From assembly GCA_963750715.1 (NCBI GenBank), contig CAVVRP010000012.1, positions 186,001 to 250,000 of the forward strand: a DNA stretch of 64,000 nt, written 5' to 3'. The notes beneath the pieces were generated by a model. It ran no database searches and was not told the origin of the DNA. It saw only the letters and a program-made list of their open reading frames with translations. Source of the DNA: JAGVSR01 sp963750715. Its GTDB lineage: Bacteria > Pseudomonadota > Alphaproteobacteria > Rhizobiales > Hyphomicrobiaceae. Position 1 is the first letter of the stretch, and the number at the start of each line of letters is the position of its first letter. Of this stretch, positions 1-10,485 are shown piece by piece. Both the position numbers and the translations under genes were made by a program.

Positions 1-67
1 TTTGGTTGTCACGGAATATCTGACTTGATGCATGCGGCAACTCGCATAACCCTGGAGCGTTAATCTC

Positions 68-1888
68 ATGTGCGGAATTGTCGGAATTCTAGGCTCCAAG
101 CCGGTCGCGGCCGACCTCGTCGACGCGCTCAGGCGCCTTGAATATCGCGGCTATGATTTAGCCGGAATTGCTACCGTCGAGCACGGCCACCTCGAACGCC
201 GGCGGGCCGAGGGCAAGCTGCGCAACCTAGAGACACGCCTGATCTCCGAACCGCTGCAGGGCCGCACAGGCATCGGTCACACGCGCTGGGCGACCCATGG
301 CCGACCGACCGAGCGCAATGCGCATCCGCACATGAGCAGGGCGGTGTCCGTGGTGCATAACGGAATCATCGAGAACTATCGCGACCTCAAAGCCGAACTG
401 GCCGCCAAGGGGCACGTGTTCGAGACCGATACCGACACCGAAGCCGTCGTCCATCTCATCACCGACGAGATGTCGAAAGGCCTTGGGCCGGTCGAGGCCG
501 TGAAGGCTGCACTCGGCCGCCTCGAAGGTGCTTTTGCGCTCGGCATTATCTTCGCCGGTCACGAAGACCTGATGATCGCGGCACGGCAGGGCTCCCCGCT
601 CGCCATCGGGCACGGTGCCGGCGAAATGTATCTGGGCTCGGACGCCATCGCCCTGGCGCCGTTCACCGACCGCATCACGTATCTGGACGAAGGCGATTGG
701 GCGGTGATGCACCGGTCGGGCATCGAGATCTACGATCGCACGGGCCGCCGGGTCGACCGTCCGCAAGTCAAGTCGGTCGCCAGTGCCCTGCTCGTCGACA
801 AGGGTAACCACCGCCATTTCATGGCGAAGGAAATTCACGAACAGCCCGAGGTCATCAGCCATACGCTCGCCAACTATCTCGACATGGCGGCCGGTACGGT
901 CGCGTTTCCCGATCTGGGGATCGACCTTGCCAAGATCCCGCGCGTCACCATCTCGGCATGCGGCACCGCCTACTACGCCGGTCTCGTCGCCAAGTACTGG
1001 ATCGAGCGCTATGCTCGCGTTCCCGTTGAGATCGATATTGCTTCCGAGTTCCGTTACCGCGAGGCACCTCTGGTCGAGGGTGGGCTCGCCGTGTTCGTTT
1101 CGCAGTCGGGCGAGACGGCCGACACGCTGGCGACGCTGCGCTACTGCAAGGCCGGCGGCCAGTGCATCGCATCCGTCGTCAACGTGCGCACGTCCACCAT
1201 AGCGCGCGAATCCGATACCGCATTGCCGACACTTGCAGGACCCGAAATCGGGGTCGCGTCGACCAAGGCGTTCACCTGCCAGCTTGCCGCGCTCGCGTGT
1301 CTTGCCATAGCGCTCGGGCGTGCCCGCGGCACTATTTCGGCCGACAAGGAGCGCGAACTCGTCAAGGCGCTGATTGAAGTGCCGCGCCTGATCTCGACGA
1401 TGCTGCGCAACGAAGAGCAATTCGTCGAACTAGGGCACTCCCTGTCGAAGGCGCGCGACGTGCTCTACCTCGGTCGCGGCGTCAACTATCCGATTGCGCT
1501 CGAAGGCGCACTGAAGCTCAAGGAAATCTCCTACATCCACGCGGAAGGCTATGCCGCCGGCGAACTGAAGCACGGGCCGATTGCGCTGATAGACGAGAAC
1601 GTGCCCGTCATCGTGGTGGCGCCTGAAGACGACCTATTCGAAAAGACCTCCTCCAACATGCAGGAGGTGGCGGCGCGCGGCGGTCAGATTATCCTGATCA
1701 CCGACGCAGATGCCGAAAAGGCTGGATGCAAGGTTGCGGCCCACATTCGCACGCCCAGCGCGCATCCGTTCGTCAATCCGCTGATCTACGCCGTGCCGGT
1801 GCAGTTGATGGCGTACCACACGGCGGTGTTCATGGGCACGGACGTCGATCAGCCGCGCAACCTGGCCAAGTCGGTCACGGTCGAGTAG
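68..1888 (+). CDS. glmS: Glutamine--fructose-6-phosphate aminotransferase (isomerizing)
   Basis: Makes glucosamine-6-phosphate from fructose-6-phosphate and glutamine, the first step toward UDP-GlcNAc for peptidoglycan and lipid A. The 606 aa length is normal for the family. After the initiator Met comes the catalytic Cys2 (MCGIVGI), and the glutaminase domain (about 1-220) has HTRWATHG and NAHPH. Two SIS sugar-isomerase domains follow (about 285-420 and 455-595), with SQSGETADT, STKAFTCQ and the C-terminal QPRNLAKSVTVE. Residue 31 is Leu in a GYD-L-AG motif where the family almost always has Ser. The gene starts 67 bases into the window, so an upstream partner such as glmU cannot be seen. 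Confidence 0.97.
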   Translation: MCGIVGILGSKPVAADLVDALRRLEYRGYDLAGIATVEHGHLERRRAEGKLRNLETRLISEPLQGRTGIGHTRWATHGRPTERNAHPHMSRAVSVVHNGIIENYRDLKAELAAKGHVFETDTDTEAVVHLITDEMSKGLGPVEAVKAALGRLEGAFALGIIFAGHEDLMIAARQGSPLAIGHGAGEMYLGSDAIALAPFTDRITYLDEGDWAVMHRSGIEIYDRTGRRVDRPQVKSVASALLVDKGNHRHFMAKEIHEQPEVISHTLANYLDMAAGTVAFPDLGIDLAKIPRVTISACGTAYYAGLVAKYWIERYARVPVEIDIASEFRYREAPLVEGGLAVFVSQSGETADTLATLRYCKAGGQCIASVVNVRTSTIARESDTALPTLAGPEIGVASTKAFTCQLAALACLAIALGRARGTISADKERELVKALIEVPRLISTMLRNEEQFVELGHSLSKARDVLYLGRGVNYPIALEGALKLKEISYIHAEGYAAGELKHGPIALIDENVPVIVVAPEDDLFEKTSSNMQEVAARGGQIILITDADAEKAGCKVAAHIRTPSAHPFVNPLIYAVPVQLMAYHTAVFMGTDVDQPRNLAKSVTVE

Positions 1889-2213
1889 GCGCGCTCGAAG
1901 GCTTCGAGGAGAGGGATACGGATGCTGGAGGGCGAGTGCCGGGCTGTGTTCCTTAAAGGTTCGCGTTGCATGACCACTTGGATCGGTTCCTGCGGTCGGG
2001 GCATGGCGCGCTGTCCCGACGCCCTGGCTGGTCATGGTTGCGAACGGGCAAGGCCGACGCTTGGCAGTCAAAAAGGCTTAGTACTTTTCAGTGCAAATGA
2101 AGAGATTGGGCCTTTTAGGGGGCGGGGCATCATGTCCCCCACAGCCTTGCCGCCGATTTGCCACTCCCTAAATGTTAGAATATTGCCTTGGGATTGGTGG
2201 GGTAGGGAAGTCG
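1889..2213. other. Intergenic region between glmS and the SPOR protein gene
   Basis: About 325 bases with no convincing gene. A weak hairpin (CTCGAA/TTCGAG) lies just after the glmS stop but has no T-tract. The 3' part is less GC-rich and probably carries the promoter of the next gene; I could not identify -35/-10 boxes with confidence. Confidence 0.5.
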
Positions 2214-3470
2214 ATGCGTTGGCCGTTGGGGATCTCTTCCATGTATTCCATTTGCACAGCAGGCTTCGCGGTGCTGGCGGCTGTCGCCGTCGGTGCGGCG
2301 TCTGCCGCCGTCGCACAGCAGGTCAACGCACCTGCCGCAAAGGAAAAAAAGGATCCGTCCGCCGCCCTGAATTCCTATGAATCTGGTACGAAGGCCTTCG
2401 AAGCCGGCAAAATTGGATCTGCAATCTCTTCCCTATCGGCCGCGTTGTCGTCCGGTGGCTTGCCAGCTCCTCAAATGGCCAAGGCGCTTTATTATCGTGG
2501 CGCCGCCTATCGCAGTCAGGGCAAGCCCGCTCAGGCTATCTCTGACTTGACGACGGCGATCTGGCTGAAGGGCGGCCTGTCGGACTCCGACCGGACCGCC
2601 GCGACCGAGCAACGCAAGGCGGCCTACCGCGAGGCAGGCCTTGGCGACAATCCCGTTCCCGTCGCCGCGGCTCCGCTCGATGCTCCGGCGACCGCCGCCG
2701 CGAGTGCGTCGCCGGCCGCAACGTCGATCACCTCATCGTGGGGCGCCCAGACCTCCGACCAGTCCGCGGCGCGAGCTTCCATACCAACGCTTGGCACGCT
2801 GGCAGCCGCGTCGGCGGCACCTGCAGCGAGTCCATCGGCTTCGCCTCCCTCACCCGTCGCAAGCTTTTCGTCCTCGGCACCCGATGTGCCGTCGCTGTCG
2901 GCATTGCTGCAGGAGTTGACGGATGCGCCCGTCGCCAGCGGATCGCTGTCGCCACCTCTGGCAGGCGCCGGGACTGCGGTAAGTAACGTCGGACAATCGA
3001 TCGGTAACTTCTTCGGTGGTCTGTTCGGCGGAACCGGGAGCGGGGTGGGTGCTGGAACGCAGGCAACTACGGAGGGCTCCTCCGCCTTCATTACGAGTTC
3101 GACAGCGCCCGAACCCGCAGCGACGGTGGCTGCGGGCGATTGGGATTCGCAAACAAGCGTGGATTCGCCCGATACCAAGTCCAAGCCGGTCTCGAGCCCC
3201 AGCACATCACCCTCTGCCAGTGGGAAGTTCAGGCTCCAGGTGGCTGCATTGCGGTCGCGTGCTGAGGCCGAACGGGTCGCTAAAGGACTTCAGAAGCAGC
3301 ATGGCGCGGCGCTGAGCGGCGCCGTTCCGGAAATCGACGAAGCCGTGTTCGGCAACATGGGCACTTTCTATCGCGTCCGCGTCGGCTCGTATGCCAGCGC
3401 GGCCGAGCCCGGCAAGCTGTGCAACGAACTGCGTCCGCAGGGCTACGACTGCCTGGTCGTCTCTCAATAA
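2214..3470 (+). CDS. Exported SPOR-domain protein with tetratricopeptide-like region
   Basis: A 418 aa protein with a signal peptide or N-terminal anchor (about residues 8-35, hydrophobic, ending ASAAVAQQ). A TPR-like helical stretch follows at about 45-130 (LYYRGAAYRSQGKPAQAISDL). Then comes a long Ala/Ser/Pro-rich low-complexity linker with a Gly-rich patch, and a C-terminal SPOR domain of about 75 residues (FRLQVAALRSRAEAERVAKGL, YRVRVGSYAS). SPOR domains bind denuded peptidoglycan at the division site, so a periplasmic role in division or wall remodelling is inferred. ATG 2214 was chosen because a GGGAAG purine run lies just upstream; an in-frame start at 2172 would bury the signal peptide. 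Confidence 0.8.
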   Translation: MRWPLGISSMYSICTAGFAVLAAVAVGAASAAVAQQVNAPAAKEKKDPSAALNSYESGTKAFEAGKIGSAISSLSAALSSGGLPAPQMAKALYYRGAAYRSQGKPAQAISDLTTAIWLKGGLSDSDRTAATEQRKAAYREAGLGDNPVPVAAAPLDAPATAAASASPAATSITSSWGAQTSDQSAARASIPTLGTLAAASAAPAASPSASPPSPVASFSSSAPDVPSLSALLQELTDAPVASGSLSPPLAGAGTAVSNVGQSIGNFFGGLFGGTGSGVGAGTQATTEGSSAFITSSTAPEPAATVAAGDWDSQTSVDSPDTKSKPVSSPSTSPSASGKFRLQVAALRSRAEAERVAKGLQKQHGAALSGAVPEIDEAVFGNMGTFYRVRVGSYASAAEPGKLCNELRPQGYDCLVVSQ

Positions 3471-3527
3471 ACAGCCCGGGCGCGCGGCCACCAGTATCGG
3501 TTGACGACTCTTCGCGCGCACCGCACC

Positions 3528-4331
3528 ATGGTTGCCATGAGCGAAGCGGATCCCCAGGATCGCCCGGGTACACCTGCCGATTTAGAGCTTGGCGCCGAAC
3601 TGACGGCTGGCCTCCAGCGGCTGGCGAAGGACGATCAGCATCTTCCGATACGTCTCGGCCAGCGTCTTACGAACTACTTTCTGACCGGGGTCATCATCGT
3701 CGGCCCGGTCGTCGTGACCATTTGGCTCATCAAGTGGTTCATCGAGTTTACCGACGAACGCGTCAAGCCTCTCATCCCCGCGATCTATCTTCCGGACACC
3801 TATCTACCGTTCGCCATCCCCGGCATCGGTGTCCTGTTCGCCGTCGTAGGGCTGACTGTCATCGGCTTCCTCGGCGCCAATCTGCTAGGGCGCTCGCTGA
3901 TTTCGTTCGGCGAGATGATGCTCGACGGCATGCCGATCGTGCGCAATGTCTACCGGGCGCTGAAGCAGATTTTCGAATCCGTCGTGACCGCCACGGGTCC
4001 GCAAAGGTCGTTCCAAAAAGTCGGCTTGATCGAGTTCCCATCGAAAGGGCTGTGGTCGATCGTGTTCGTCACGGGCGAGGCCAAGGGCGAGATCGAACGT
4101 GCGAAACCCGGCGGGGAGAGCGACCTGCTCAGTGTGTTCATGCCGACGGGTGTCGTGCCACCCACCGGCTTCATCTGCTTCGTGCCGCGCCGGGATGTGA
4201 TCTTCCTCGACATGACTGTCGAAGACGCAGCGAAGATCGTCATTTCCGCCGGTATGGTGACGCCCGAAAGCCAGGCGAATGCGAAGAAGCTGGCCGACGC
4301 GGCGCGTGACGGGGCCGCGAAGAGCGAGTAA
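3528..4331 (+). CDS. DUF502 family membrane protein
   Basis: A roughly 267 aa protein of the DUF502 family, whose biochemical function is not established. After a polar N-terminus come two transmembrane segments (about 45-75, TGVIIVGPVVVTIWLIKWF, and about 100-125), then a soluble domain with the conserved stretches MPIVRNVYRALKQIFE and VFMPTGVVPPTGFICFVPR. It follows the SPOR protein by about 57 bases and is probably cotranscribed; this order before recG is common in Hyphomicrobiales. ATG codons at 3528 and 3537 are both possible starts. It converges on recG with 21 bases between the stops. Confidence 0.8.
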   Translation: MVAMSEADPQDRPGTPADLELGAELTAGLQRLAKDDQHLPIRLGQRLTNYFLTGVIIVGPVVVTIWLIKWFIEFTDERVKPLIPAIYLPDTYLPFAIPGIGVLFAVVGLTVIGFLGANLLGRSLISFGEMMLDGMPIVRNVYRALKQIFESVVTATGPQRSFQKVGLIEFPSKGLWSIVFVTGEAKGEIERAKPGGESDLLSVFMPTGVVPPTGFICFVPRRDVIFLDMTVEDAAKIVISAGMVTPESQANAKKLADAARDGAAKSE

Positions 4332-4352
4332 TGGGTTCTGCCGCAGTTCTAT

Positions 4353-6467
4353 TCAAGCCGCGCGGAACAGCCGGACGGCTTCGTCACATTCAAACAGGTA
4401 GAGCAGGGTACGCAGCGCCTGGCCGCGCGGGCTTAATAGATGAGGATCGCTGGCCAGCACCATGACCGCATCGTCGCGCGCAGCCCTCAACAGCATCTCG
4501 AACCCCGGCACTTCGGCGATGCGAAACTCCGGTGCGCCGCTCTGGCGGGCGCCGAGAACCTCGCCGCCGCCGCGCAGTTCCAGATCCTTTTCCGCGATGA
4601 GGAAGCCGTCCTCTGTTTCCCGCATCGTGGCAAGGCGCGCTTCCGCGGTTTCGCCCGCCGGCGCCTTGTAGAGCAGGATGCAATACGACTGCCGGTCGCC
4701 GCGTCCGACGCGTCCCCTCAACTGATGCAACTGGGCAAGGCCGAAACGCTCGGCATGCTCGATCACCATTATGGTGGCGTTGGGGACGTTGACGCCGACT
4801 TCGATGACCGTCGTCGCAACGAGGATCTTGAGGCGGTTCTGCGCGAAGGCGGCCATAACGGCGTCCTTTGCCGCGCCCGACATGCCCCCATGCAGCAGAC
4901 CGACGACATGTCCGAAGGTCTGGGCAAGATGCGCGTGCCGCTCCTCGGCGGCGGCGAGTTCGGACTTTTCCGAGTTCTCGATCAGCGGACAAACCCAGTA
5001 GACCTGGGCGCCTTGAGCCAGCGCCCGGCGCAATCCAGCGATTACGTCTTCGATGCGATCGATCGGCGTGGTCGCCGTAATGATCGGCTTGCGGCCTGCG
5101 GGCTTCTCGGTGAGCTTGGACACGTCCAGATCGCCGTAATGGGTCATGAGTAGCGTCCGCGGGATGGGGGTTGCCGTCATCACCAAAACGTTGGCGCCGC
5201 CTTCGCCGCCCTTTGTCTGCAGCGCGAGGCGCTGATGGACGCCGAAGCGATGCTGCTCGTCGATCACCGCGAAGGCGAGATCGCGAAACACCACTTCCGA
5301 CTGGAACAGGGCGTGCGTACCGATCAGGATGTCGATGTCGCCGCCGGACAGGCGTTCGAGCAGCAGGGCGCGGGTTTTACCTTTTTCGCGGCCCGTCAAA
5401 AGCGCGACCCGCAGGCCGGCTTTCTGTGCAAGCGGCGCGATCGTTTCCAAATGCTGTCGCGCCAGAACTTCGGTCGGCGCCATCAGGGCTGCCTGCGCGC
5501 CGGCTTCCACGGCAATCGACATGCTCATCAGGGCGACGACGGTCTTGCCGGAGCCGACATCGCCCTGCAGAAGACGAAGCATGCGCACGGGTGCCACCAT
5601 GTCGGCTGCGATGTCCTTAACGGCCCGACGCTGCGAGTTGGTGAGAGCGAAGGGAAGCGCGTCGGCGACGCGCGCGCGGATGCGGCCGTCACCCGCAACC
5701 GGGCGGCCGCGCTGGGCCTTGTAGCTCTGGCGCACAAGACCGAGCGCCAGCTGGTTTGCCAGAAGTTCGTCGTAGGCAAGACGCTGCCAGGGCAGGCCTC
5801 CGGGCGACACATCGCCGGCATCGTCGGGACGATGGATCCGCCGTAGCGCTTCGACAAAGCCCGGCCATCCGCGCGCTTCCAGCCACGACGCGTTTTGCCA
5901 TTCGGGAACGGGCGGCACACGGGCGACGGCTTGACGTTCCGCTTTCAACAGGATCTTGCCGGACAGGCCGGCCGTCAGCGGATAGACCGGCTCCAGCAGC
6001 GGCAAATCTTGGCGTGACGCTTCCGGCACGATGTAGTCGGGATGGGTCATCTGCATCCCGTCGCCGTAGCGCTCGACGCGGCCGGAGACATAGCGGATCT
6101 CGCCAACGGGCAGCTGCCGTTCGATGAACGAACGCTCGGCATGGAAGAACACCAGATCGAACCGGCCGGTTTCGTCCTCGGTGGTGACCTTGTAGGGGGC
6201 TTTCGTGTTGCCGGGTGGCGAGGGGCGATGCTTGACCACCCGCACTTTGAGCGTGGCGATGGTACCCGGCACCGCTTCCGCCACCGCCGGCTCGGCGCGA
6301 CGGTCGATCACTCCGGTGGGCATGTGCCAGAGGAGGTCGAGAACGCGGGGTTGAGTGACGCCCGGCGGCAGACGCAAAGCCTTCTTCAACAGGGCAGCAA
6401 AGCGCGGGCCGATGCCGCTCAGGGCTTCGGCCGAGGCAAAGAGGGAGAACAGCTCGTTGGGCCGCAT
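4353..6467 (-). CDS. recG: ATP-dependent DNA helicase RecG
   Basis: Branch-migrating helicase that reverses stalled forks and processes Holliday junctions. The 704 aa protein has the N-terminal wedge/OB-fold region (about 1-240). The superfamily 2 motor follows: Walker A LLQGDVGSGKTVVA near 300, DEQH box AVIDEQHRFGVHQR near 400, MTATPIPRTLL, and motif VI QLRGRVGRG near 590, ending in the C-terminal RecG domain. All motifs are intact. It is divergent from sdhE and mfd, the usual arrangement in this order. Confidence 0.97.
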   Translation of the reverse strand: MRPNELFSLFASAEALSGIGPRFAALLKKALRLPPGVTQPRVLDLLWHMPTGVIDRRAEPAVAEAVPGTIATLKVRVVKHRPSPPGNTKAPYKVTTEDETGRFDLVFFHAERSFIERQLPVGEIRYVSGRVERYGDGMQMTHPDYIVPEASRQDLPLLEPVYPLTAGLSGKILLKAERQAVARVPPVPEWQNASWLEARGWPGFVEALRRIHRPDDAGDVSPGGLPWQRLAYDELLANQLALGLVRQSYKAQRGRPVAGDGRIRARVADALPFALTNSQRRAVKDIAADMVAPVRMLRLLQGDVGSGKTVVALMSMSIAVEAGAQAALMAPTEVLARQHLETIAPLAQKAGLRVALLTGREKGKTRALLLERLSGGDIDILIGTHALFQSEVVFRDLAFAVIDEQHRFGVHQRLALQTKGGEGGANVLVMTATPIPRTLLMTHYGDLDVSKLTEKPAGRKPIITATTPIDRIEDVIAGLRRALAQGAQVYWVCPLIENSEKSELAAAEERHAHLAQTFGHVVGLLHGGMSGAAKDAVMAAFAQNRLKILVATTVIEVGVNVPNATIMVIEHAERFGLAQLHQLRGRVGRGDRQSYCILLYKAPAGETAEARLATMRETEDGFLIAEKDLELRGGGEVLGARQSGAPEFRIAEVPGFEMLLRAARDDAVMVLASDPHLLSPRGQALRTLLYLFECDEAVRLFRAA

Positions 6468-6606
6468 GCGTGCAACTGGCTCGCTGGATGATGACAGGGG
6501 TCGGACGTGCGTACGGGGTCCGCTATCCCGCGCCCTTTCCCACGCCGGGACACTAGTCGGCGGCTTCGGCGGGCGCTATACCCCTGGCCACATTGATGTT
6601 GGAGAA

Positions 6607-6930
6607 ATGCCCCCGGTCCAAGGACCGTTCGGGCATTTCCGTGTTTTGTGGAACGATGCCTTGAGTGAAACTCTGGATCTTCAATCCCGGCGCCGGCGCG
6701 CCGTCTGGCGCGCAAACCACCGGGGCACTAAGGAACTCGATGTGCTGATCGGGCGCTTTGCGGATGCCTATCTGCCCGATATGTCGGAGGCCGACCTTGC
6801 CCGGTTCGAGGAGTTTCTGGCGCGTCCAGATCCCGAGCTGCAGAAGTGGCTGCTCTCTCCCACGGCGCAGCTGGGCGACGATGTCGCGGACCTCGTGGCT
6901 TCGGTACGCCGTTTTCACGGTCTCACCTGA
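6607..6930 (+). CDS. sdhE: FAD assembly factor SdhE (succinate dehydrogenase assembly factor 2)
   Basis: Small factor that promotes covalent flavinylation of the succinate dehydrogenase flavoprotein. The hallmark is RRRRAVWRANHRGTKELD, containing the RGxxE-type motif (here RGTKE), followed by a helical domain (GRFADAYLPDMSEADLARFEE). Its position between recG and mfd is conserved. The start is uncertain: ATG 6607 has a GGAG only two bases upstream, and in-frame TTG codons at 6646 or 6661 would give a length nearer the usual 85-95 aa. From ATG 6607 it is 107 aa. Confidence 0.85.
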   Translation: MPPVQGPFGHFRVLWNDALSETLDLQSRRRRAVWRANHRGTKELDVLIGRFADAYLPDMSEADLARFEEFLARPDPELQKWLLSPTAQLGDDVADLVASVRRFHGLT

Positions 6931-6987
6931 GACATTCGCCAATCGCCATAAACCATTCCGGGCCCGATGACCGCTCATGATCGCGCA

Positions 6988-9900
6988 ATGTCCGACATCA
7001 TTCTCTCCGGCGTTCCGGAAGGCATGGACGCGCTCGTGCTCGCCAATCTGGTGCAAGCAGCCTCCACCCATGTCGCGCCGGGGCTTCACGTTCACGTCGC
7101 TCGCGACGATCGCCGCCTCGATGCCTTGGAGACAGCTCTCAGGTTCTTCGCGCCGAAGGTGAAGGTTATCGCCTTCCCCGCCTGGGACACCGTTCCCTAT
7201 GATCGCGTCGGCCCCAACAGCGATATCGTTGCGAAGCGCATCACGGCGCTGGCAAAACTGACCCACGGCGGGCGCACGGGCCCGACGCTGATCCTCACCA
7301 CCGTCAACGCGGTGCTGCAGAAAGTACCGCCGCGCCTGTTCATCCGCAACTCCATGAAGGTCCTGGCGCCGGGGCAGCGCGCCGACATGGGTCAACTTGT
7401 CAAACGGCTCTCTCTCGCCGGATACGCGCGCACGGGTGCCGTGATGGAGCCCGGCGAATATGCCGTGCGCGGCGGCATCCTGGATCTTTTCACGCCGGGG
7501 AGGTCCAGCCCGGCGCGTCTCGATTTCTTCGGCGATACCATCGAGACGATAAAGGCCTTCGACGTCGAGACGCAGCGGTCGCTGAAGCCGATCCCGCGTC
7601 TCGTTCTCCTGCCGATCTCGGAGATCGCGTTCGGCGAGGCCCCCATCGCATTGTTTCGCCGCCGCTACGTCGAACTGTTCGGCGGGGCGACCGGCGACGA
7701 TCCGATGTACGAGGCGGTCAGCGCCGGCAGCCGTTATCCCGGCCAGGAACATTGGCTGCCATTCTTCCACGAGACGCTCGAGGCGCTGTTTGACTACGTG
7801 CCTCATGCGCCGGTGTCGTTCGATGCGCAGGCCGAGGAAACGCTGAAAAGCCGTTTCGACCAGGTTTCCGAGCATTACAGCGCCCGTGTCGACGGAATGG
7901 AGACACGCGCATTCGGCGCGCCGCCGTACAAGCCCGTTCCGCCCGAGCAGATGTACCTCGATGGCAAGACGTGGCCGAAGGCGCTTGCTGGTCACACATT
8001 GATGCACTTTTCGCCGTTCGAACAGGCCGAGAGCCCCCGCGTGCGCGCCTATCACGGAAAGGGCGGTCGCACGTTCGCCGTCGAGCGGCAAAATGCAGAC
8101 CTCAACGTGTTCGATGCGGTCGTCCGCCACATCGCGGCGTTGCAGGAGACGCGGCATCGCGTCATCGTCGCCGCGTGGACGGCCGGCGCGCGCGAGCGGT
8201 TGGCGACGCTTCTCCATGATCACGGTCTCAAGCGTGTCGCAAAGATCGAGACCTATGCCGACGCGCTGGCGCTTACCGGCGAGGTCGCGGCACTCGGTGT
8301 GCTGGGGCTGGAACAAGGTTTTGAAACGCCCGAGCTCGCCGTCATCGGAGAGCAGGACATTCTCGGCGACCGGCTCGTGCGTCCGCGCCGCAAGGCCCGC
8401 AAGGCTGTCGACGTTCTGTCAGAGGCGACGAGCCTTGCAATCGGGGATCTCGTTGTCCACGCCGACCACGGTATCGGCCGGTTCGCCGGTTTGAGCACCA
8501 TCACGGCGCTTGGCGCGCCGCACGATTGTCTCGAGTTGATATACGCCGGCGGCGACAAGCTCTATCTGCCGGTCGAAAACATCGAACTGTTGTCACGCTA
8601 CGGCTCCGACGAAGGCGATGGACAACTCGACAAGCTCGGTGGTGGCGCCTGGCAGTCGCGCAAGGCGCGCCTCAAGCGGCGCCTGCGCGAGATCGCATCC
8701 GAATTGATCAAGATAGCGGCGCTTCGCCAACTCAAGGAAGCGCCCTCTCTCGCTCCACCAGCGGGCGCATACGACGAGTTCGTGGCGCGCTTTCCGTATG
8801 AAGAAACAGAGGATCAGGCGCAAAGCATAGATGCCGTGGTCGAAGACCTTCAGACCGGCCGCCCGATGGATCGCCTCGTGTGCGGTGACGTCGGCTTTGG
8901 CAAGACCGAGGTTGCCTTGCGCGCCGCCTACATTGCCGCCATGAACGGACTTCAGGTGGCGGTCGTCGTTCCGACGACACTGCTGGCGCGTCAGCACTTC
9001 AAGACCTTCAGCCAGCGCTTCCAGGGGCTGCCGGTGACGGTGGCGCACGCTTCGCGGCTCGTCTCGGCGAAGGAACTGGCGGAGGTGAAAGCGGGAGTGA
9101 AGGCCGGTACGATCGATATCGTTGTCGGCACCCATGCTTTGCTCGGAAAGGCGATCGACTTCCAGCGGCTCGGGCTCCTCATCATAGACGAGGAGCAACA
9201 CTTCGGCGTCAAGCACAAGGAGCGACTGAAGCGCCTGCGCGAGGATGTCCACGTGCTGACGCTGACGGCAACGCCCATCCCGCGCACGCTGCAACTGGCA
9301 TTGTCGGGGGTGCGGGAACTGTCGCTCATCACGACGCCGCCGGTTGATCGTCTGGCGGTCCGCACCTACATTTCGCCTTTCGATCCGGTGATAATCGGCG
9401 ACGCGCTTAAGCGCGAGCGTGCCCGCGGCGGCCAGAGCTTCTATGTCGTGCCGCGCATCTCTGATCTTGACTGGGTCTCGGAGTTCCTACGCGAGACCGT
9501 GCCGGACCTGACGGTGGCGCGCGCCCATGGCCAGCTGCCGCCCACCGAACTGGAAGACATCATGACAGCCTTCTACGAAGGCAACTACGACGTGCTGCTG
9601 TCGACGACGATCGTCGAGTTCCGGTCTCGACGTGCCGAATGCGAACACCCTCATCATCCACCGCGCCGATATGTTCGGTCTGGCCCAGCTCTACCAGCTG
9701 CGCGGCCGGGTCGGGCGATCAAAACGCCGCGCCTATGCCTACTTCACCACGCCGCCGGGACAGAAGCTAACCGAGGGAGCGGAAAAGCGGCTCAAGGTTC
9801 TCCAGTCCCTCGACACGCTTGGCGCGGGCTTCTCACTCGCCTCGCACGACCTGGATATCCGCGGAGGCGGCAATCTGCTCGGCGAGGAGCAGTCGGGACA

Positions 9901-10459
9901 CATCCGCGAAGTCGGCTTCGAGCTCTACCAGTCAATGCTGGAAGAAGCGGTCGCAGCCATGAAGGGCGGGGATCTGGGCGAGAGCGCCGATAAGTGGAGC
10001 CCAGAGATTTCGCTTGGCACCTCTGTGCTGATCCCCGAGGGCTACGTCGCCGATCTGCAGCTTCGTCTCGGCCTGTACCGGCGGCTTTCCGGCATCGAGA
10101 CGCGCGCCGATCTCGACCAGTTCGCGGCTGAACTGATCGACCGCTTCGGCGAATTGCCGCCCGAGGTCGAACATCTTCTCGACGTGATGGAGATCAAGGG
10201 GTTGTGCCGGCAGGCGAACATTTCGAAGATAGATGCCGGCACGAAGGGCGGGGTGGTGAGCTTCCGGCGCAACGACTTCGCCAACGCCGCAGGGCTCGCC
10301 CAGTTCTTGCAGGCATCTCGTGGGCTCGCCAAGATGCAGCAGGACCACAAGCTCGTCTTCCGCAGCGATTGGGATCTGCCGGAGAAGCGGATCAAGGGCG
10401 TCCGCACTCTCGTCGCGGAGTTGGCCGCCATTGCCGCCAAGGGCAGCAAGGCGGCCTAA
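6988..10459 (+). CDS. mfd: Transcription-repair coupling factor Mfd (frameshifted in this sequence)
   Basis: ATP-dependent translocase that removes stalled RNA polymerase and recruits UvrA. The first part (6988 to about 9618) encodes the UvrB-like N-terminal module, the RNA polymerase-interaction domain (VVHADHGIGRFAGL near residue 490), Walker A (GDVGFGKTEVA near 632), DEEQ and TATPIPRT. At 9619-9620 the reading frame breaks. Deleting one T there restores TIVESGLDVPNANTLIIHRADMFG, and the other frame continues to the stop at 10459 with QLRGRVGRSKRRAYAYF and the C-terminal domain. The repaired protein is about 1156 aa, normal for Mfd. Both halves are well conserved, so a sequencing error or very recent mutation is likely. 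A start at 6967 is also possible. Confidence 0.93.
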
Positions 10460-10485
10460 CCGTCACGGCATCGGCTCAACTTTTG

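Noticed and set aside
227..1420. A 397-codon minus-strand frame opposite glmS
   Set aside because: glmS motifs are intact on the plus strand; no independent protein signature.
6553..8316. A 587-codon minus-strand open frame across sdhE and mfd
   Set aside because: It is antisense to two conserved genes, has no recognisable domains and arises from codon bias in GC-rich coding DNA.
9600..9640. Programmed frameshifting in mfd
   Set aside because: No slippery heptamer or downstream structure is evident, and Mfd is not known to be frameshifted.
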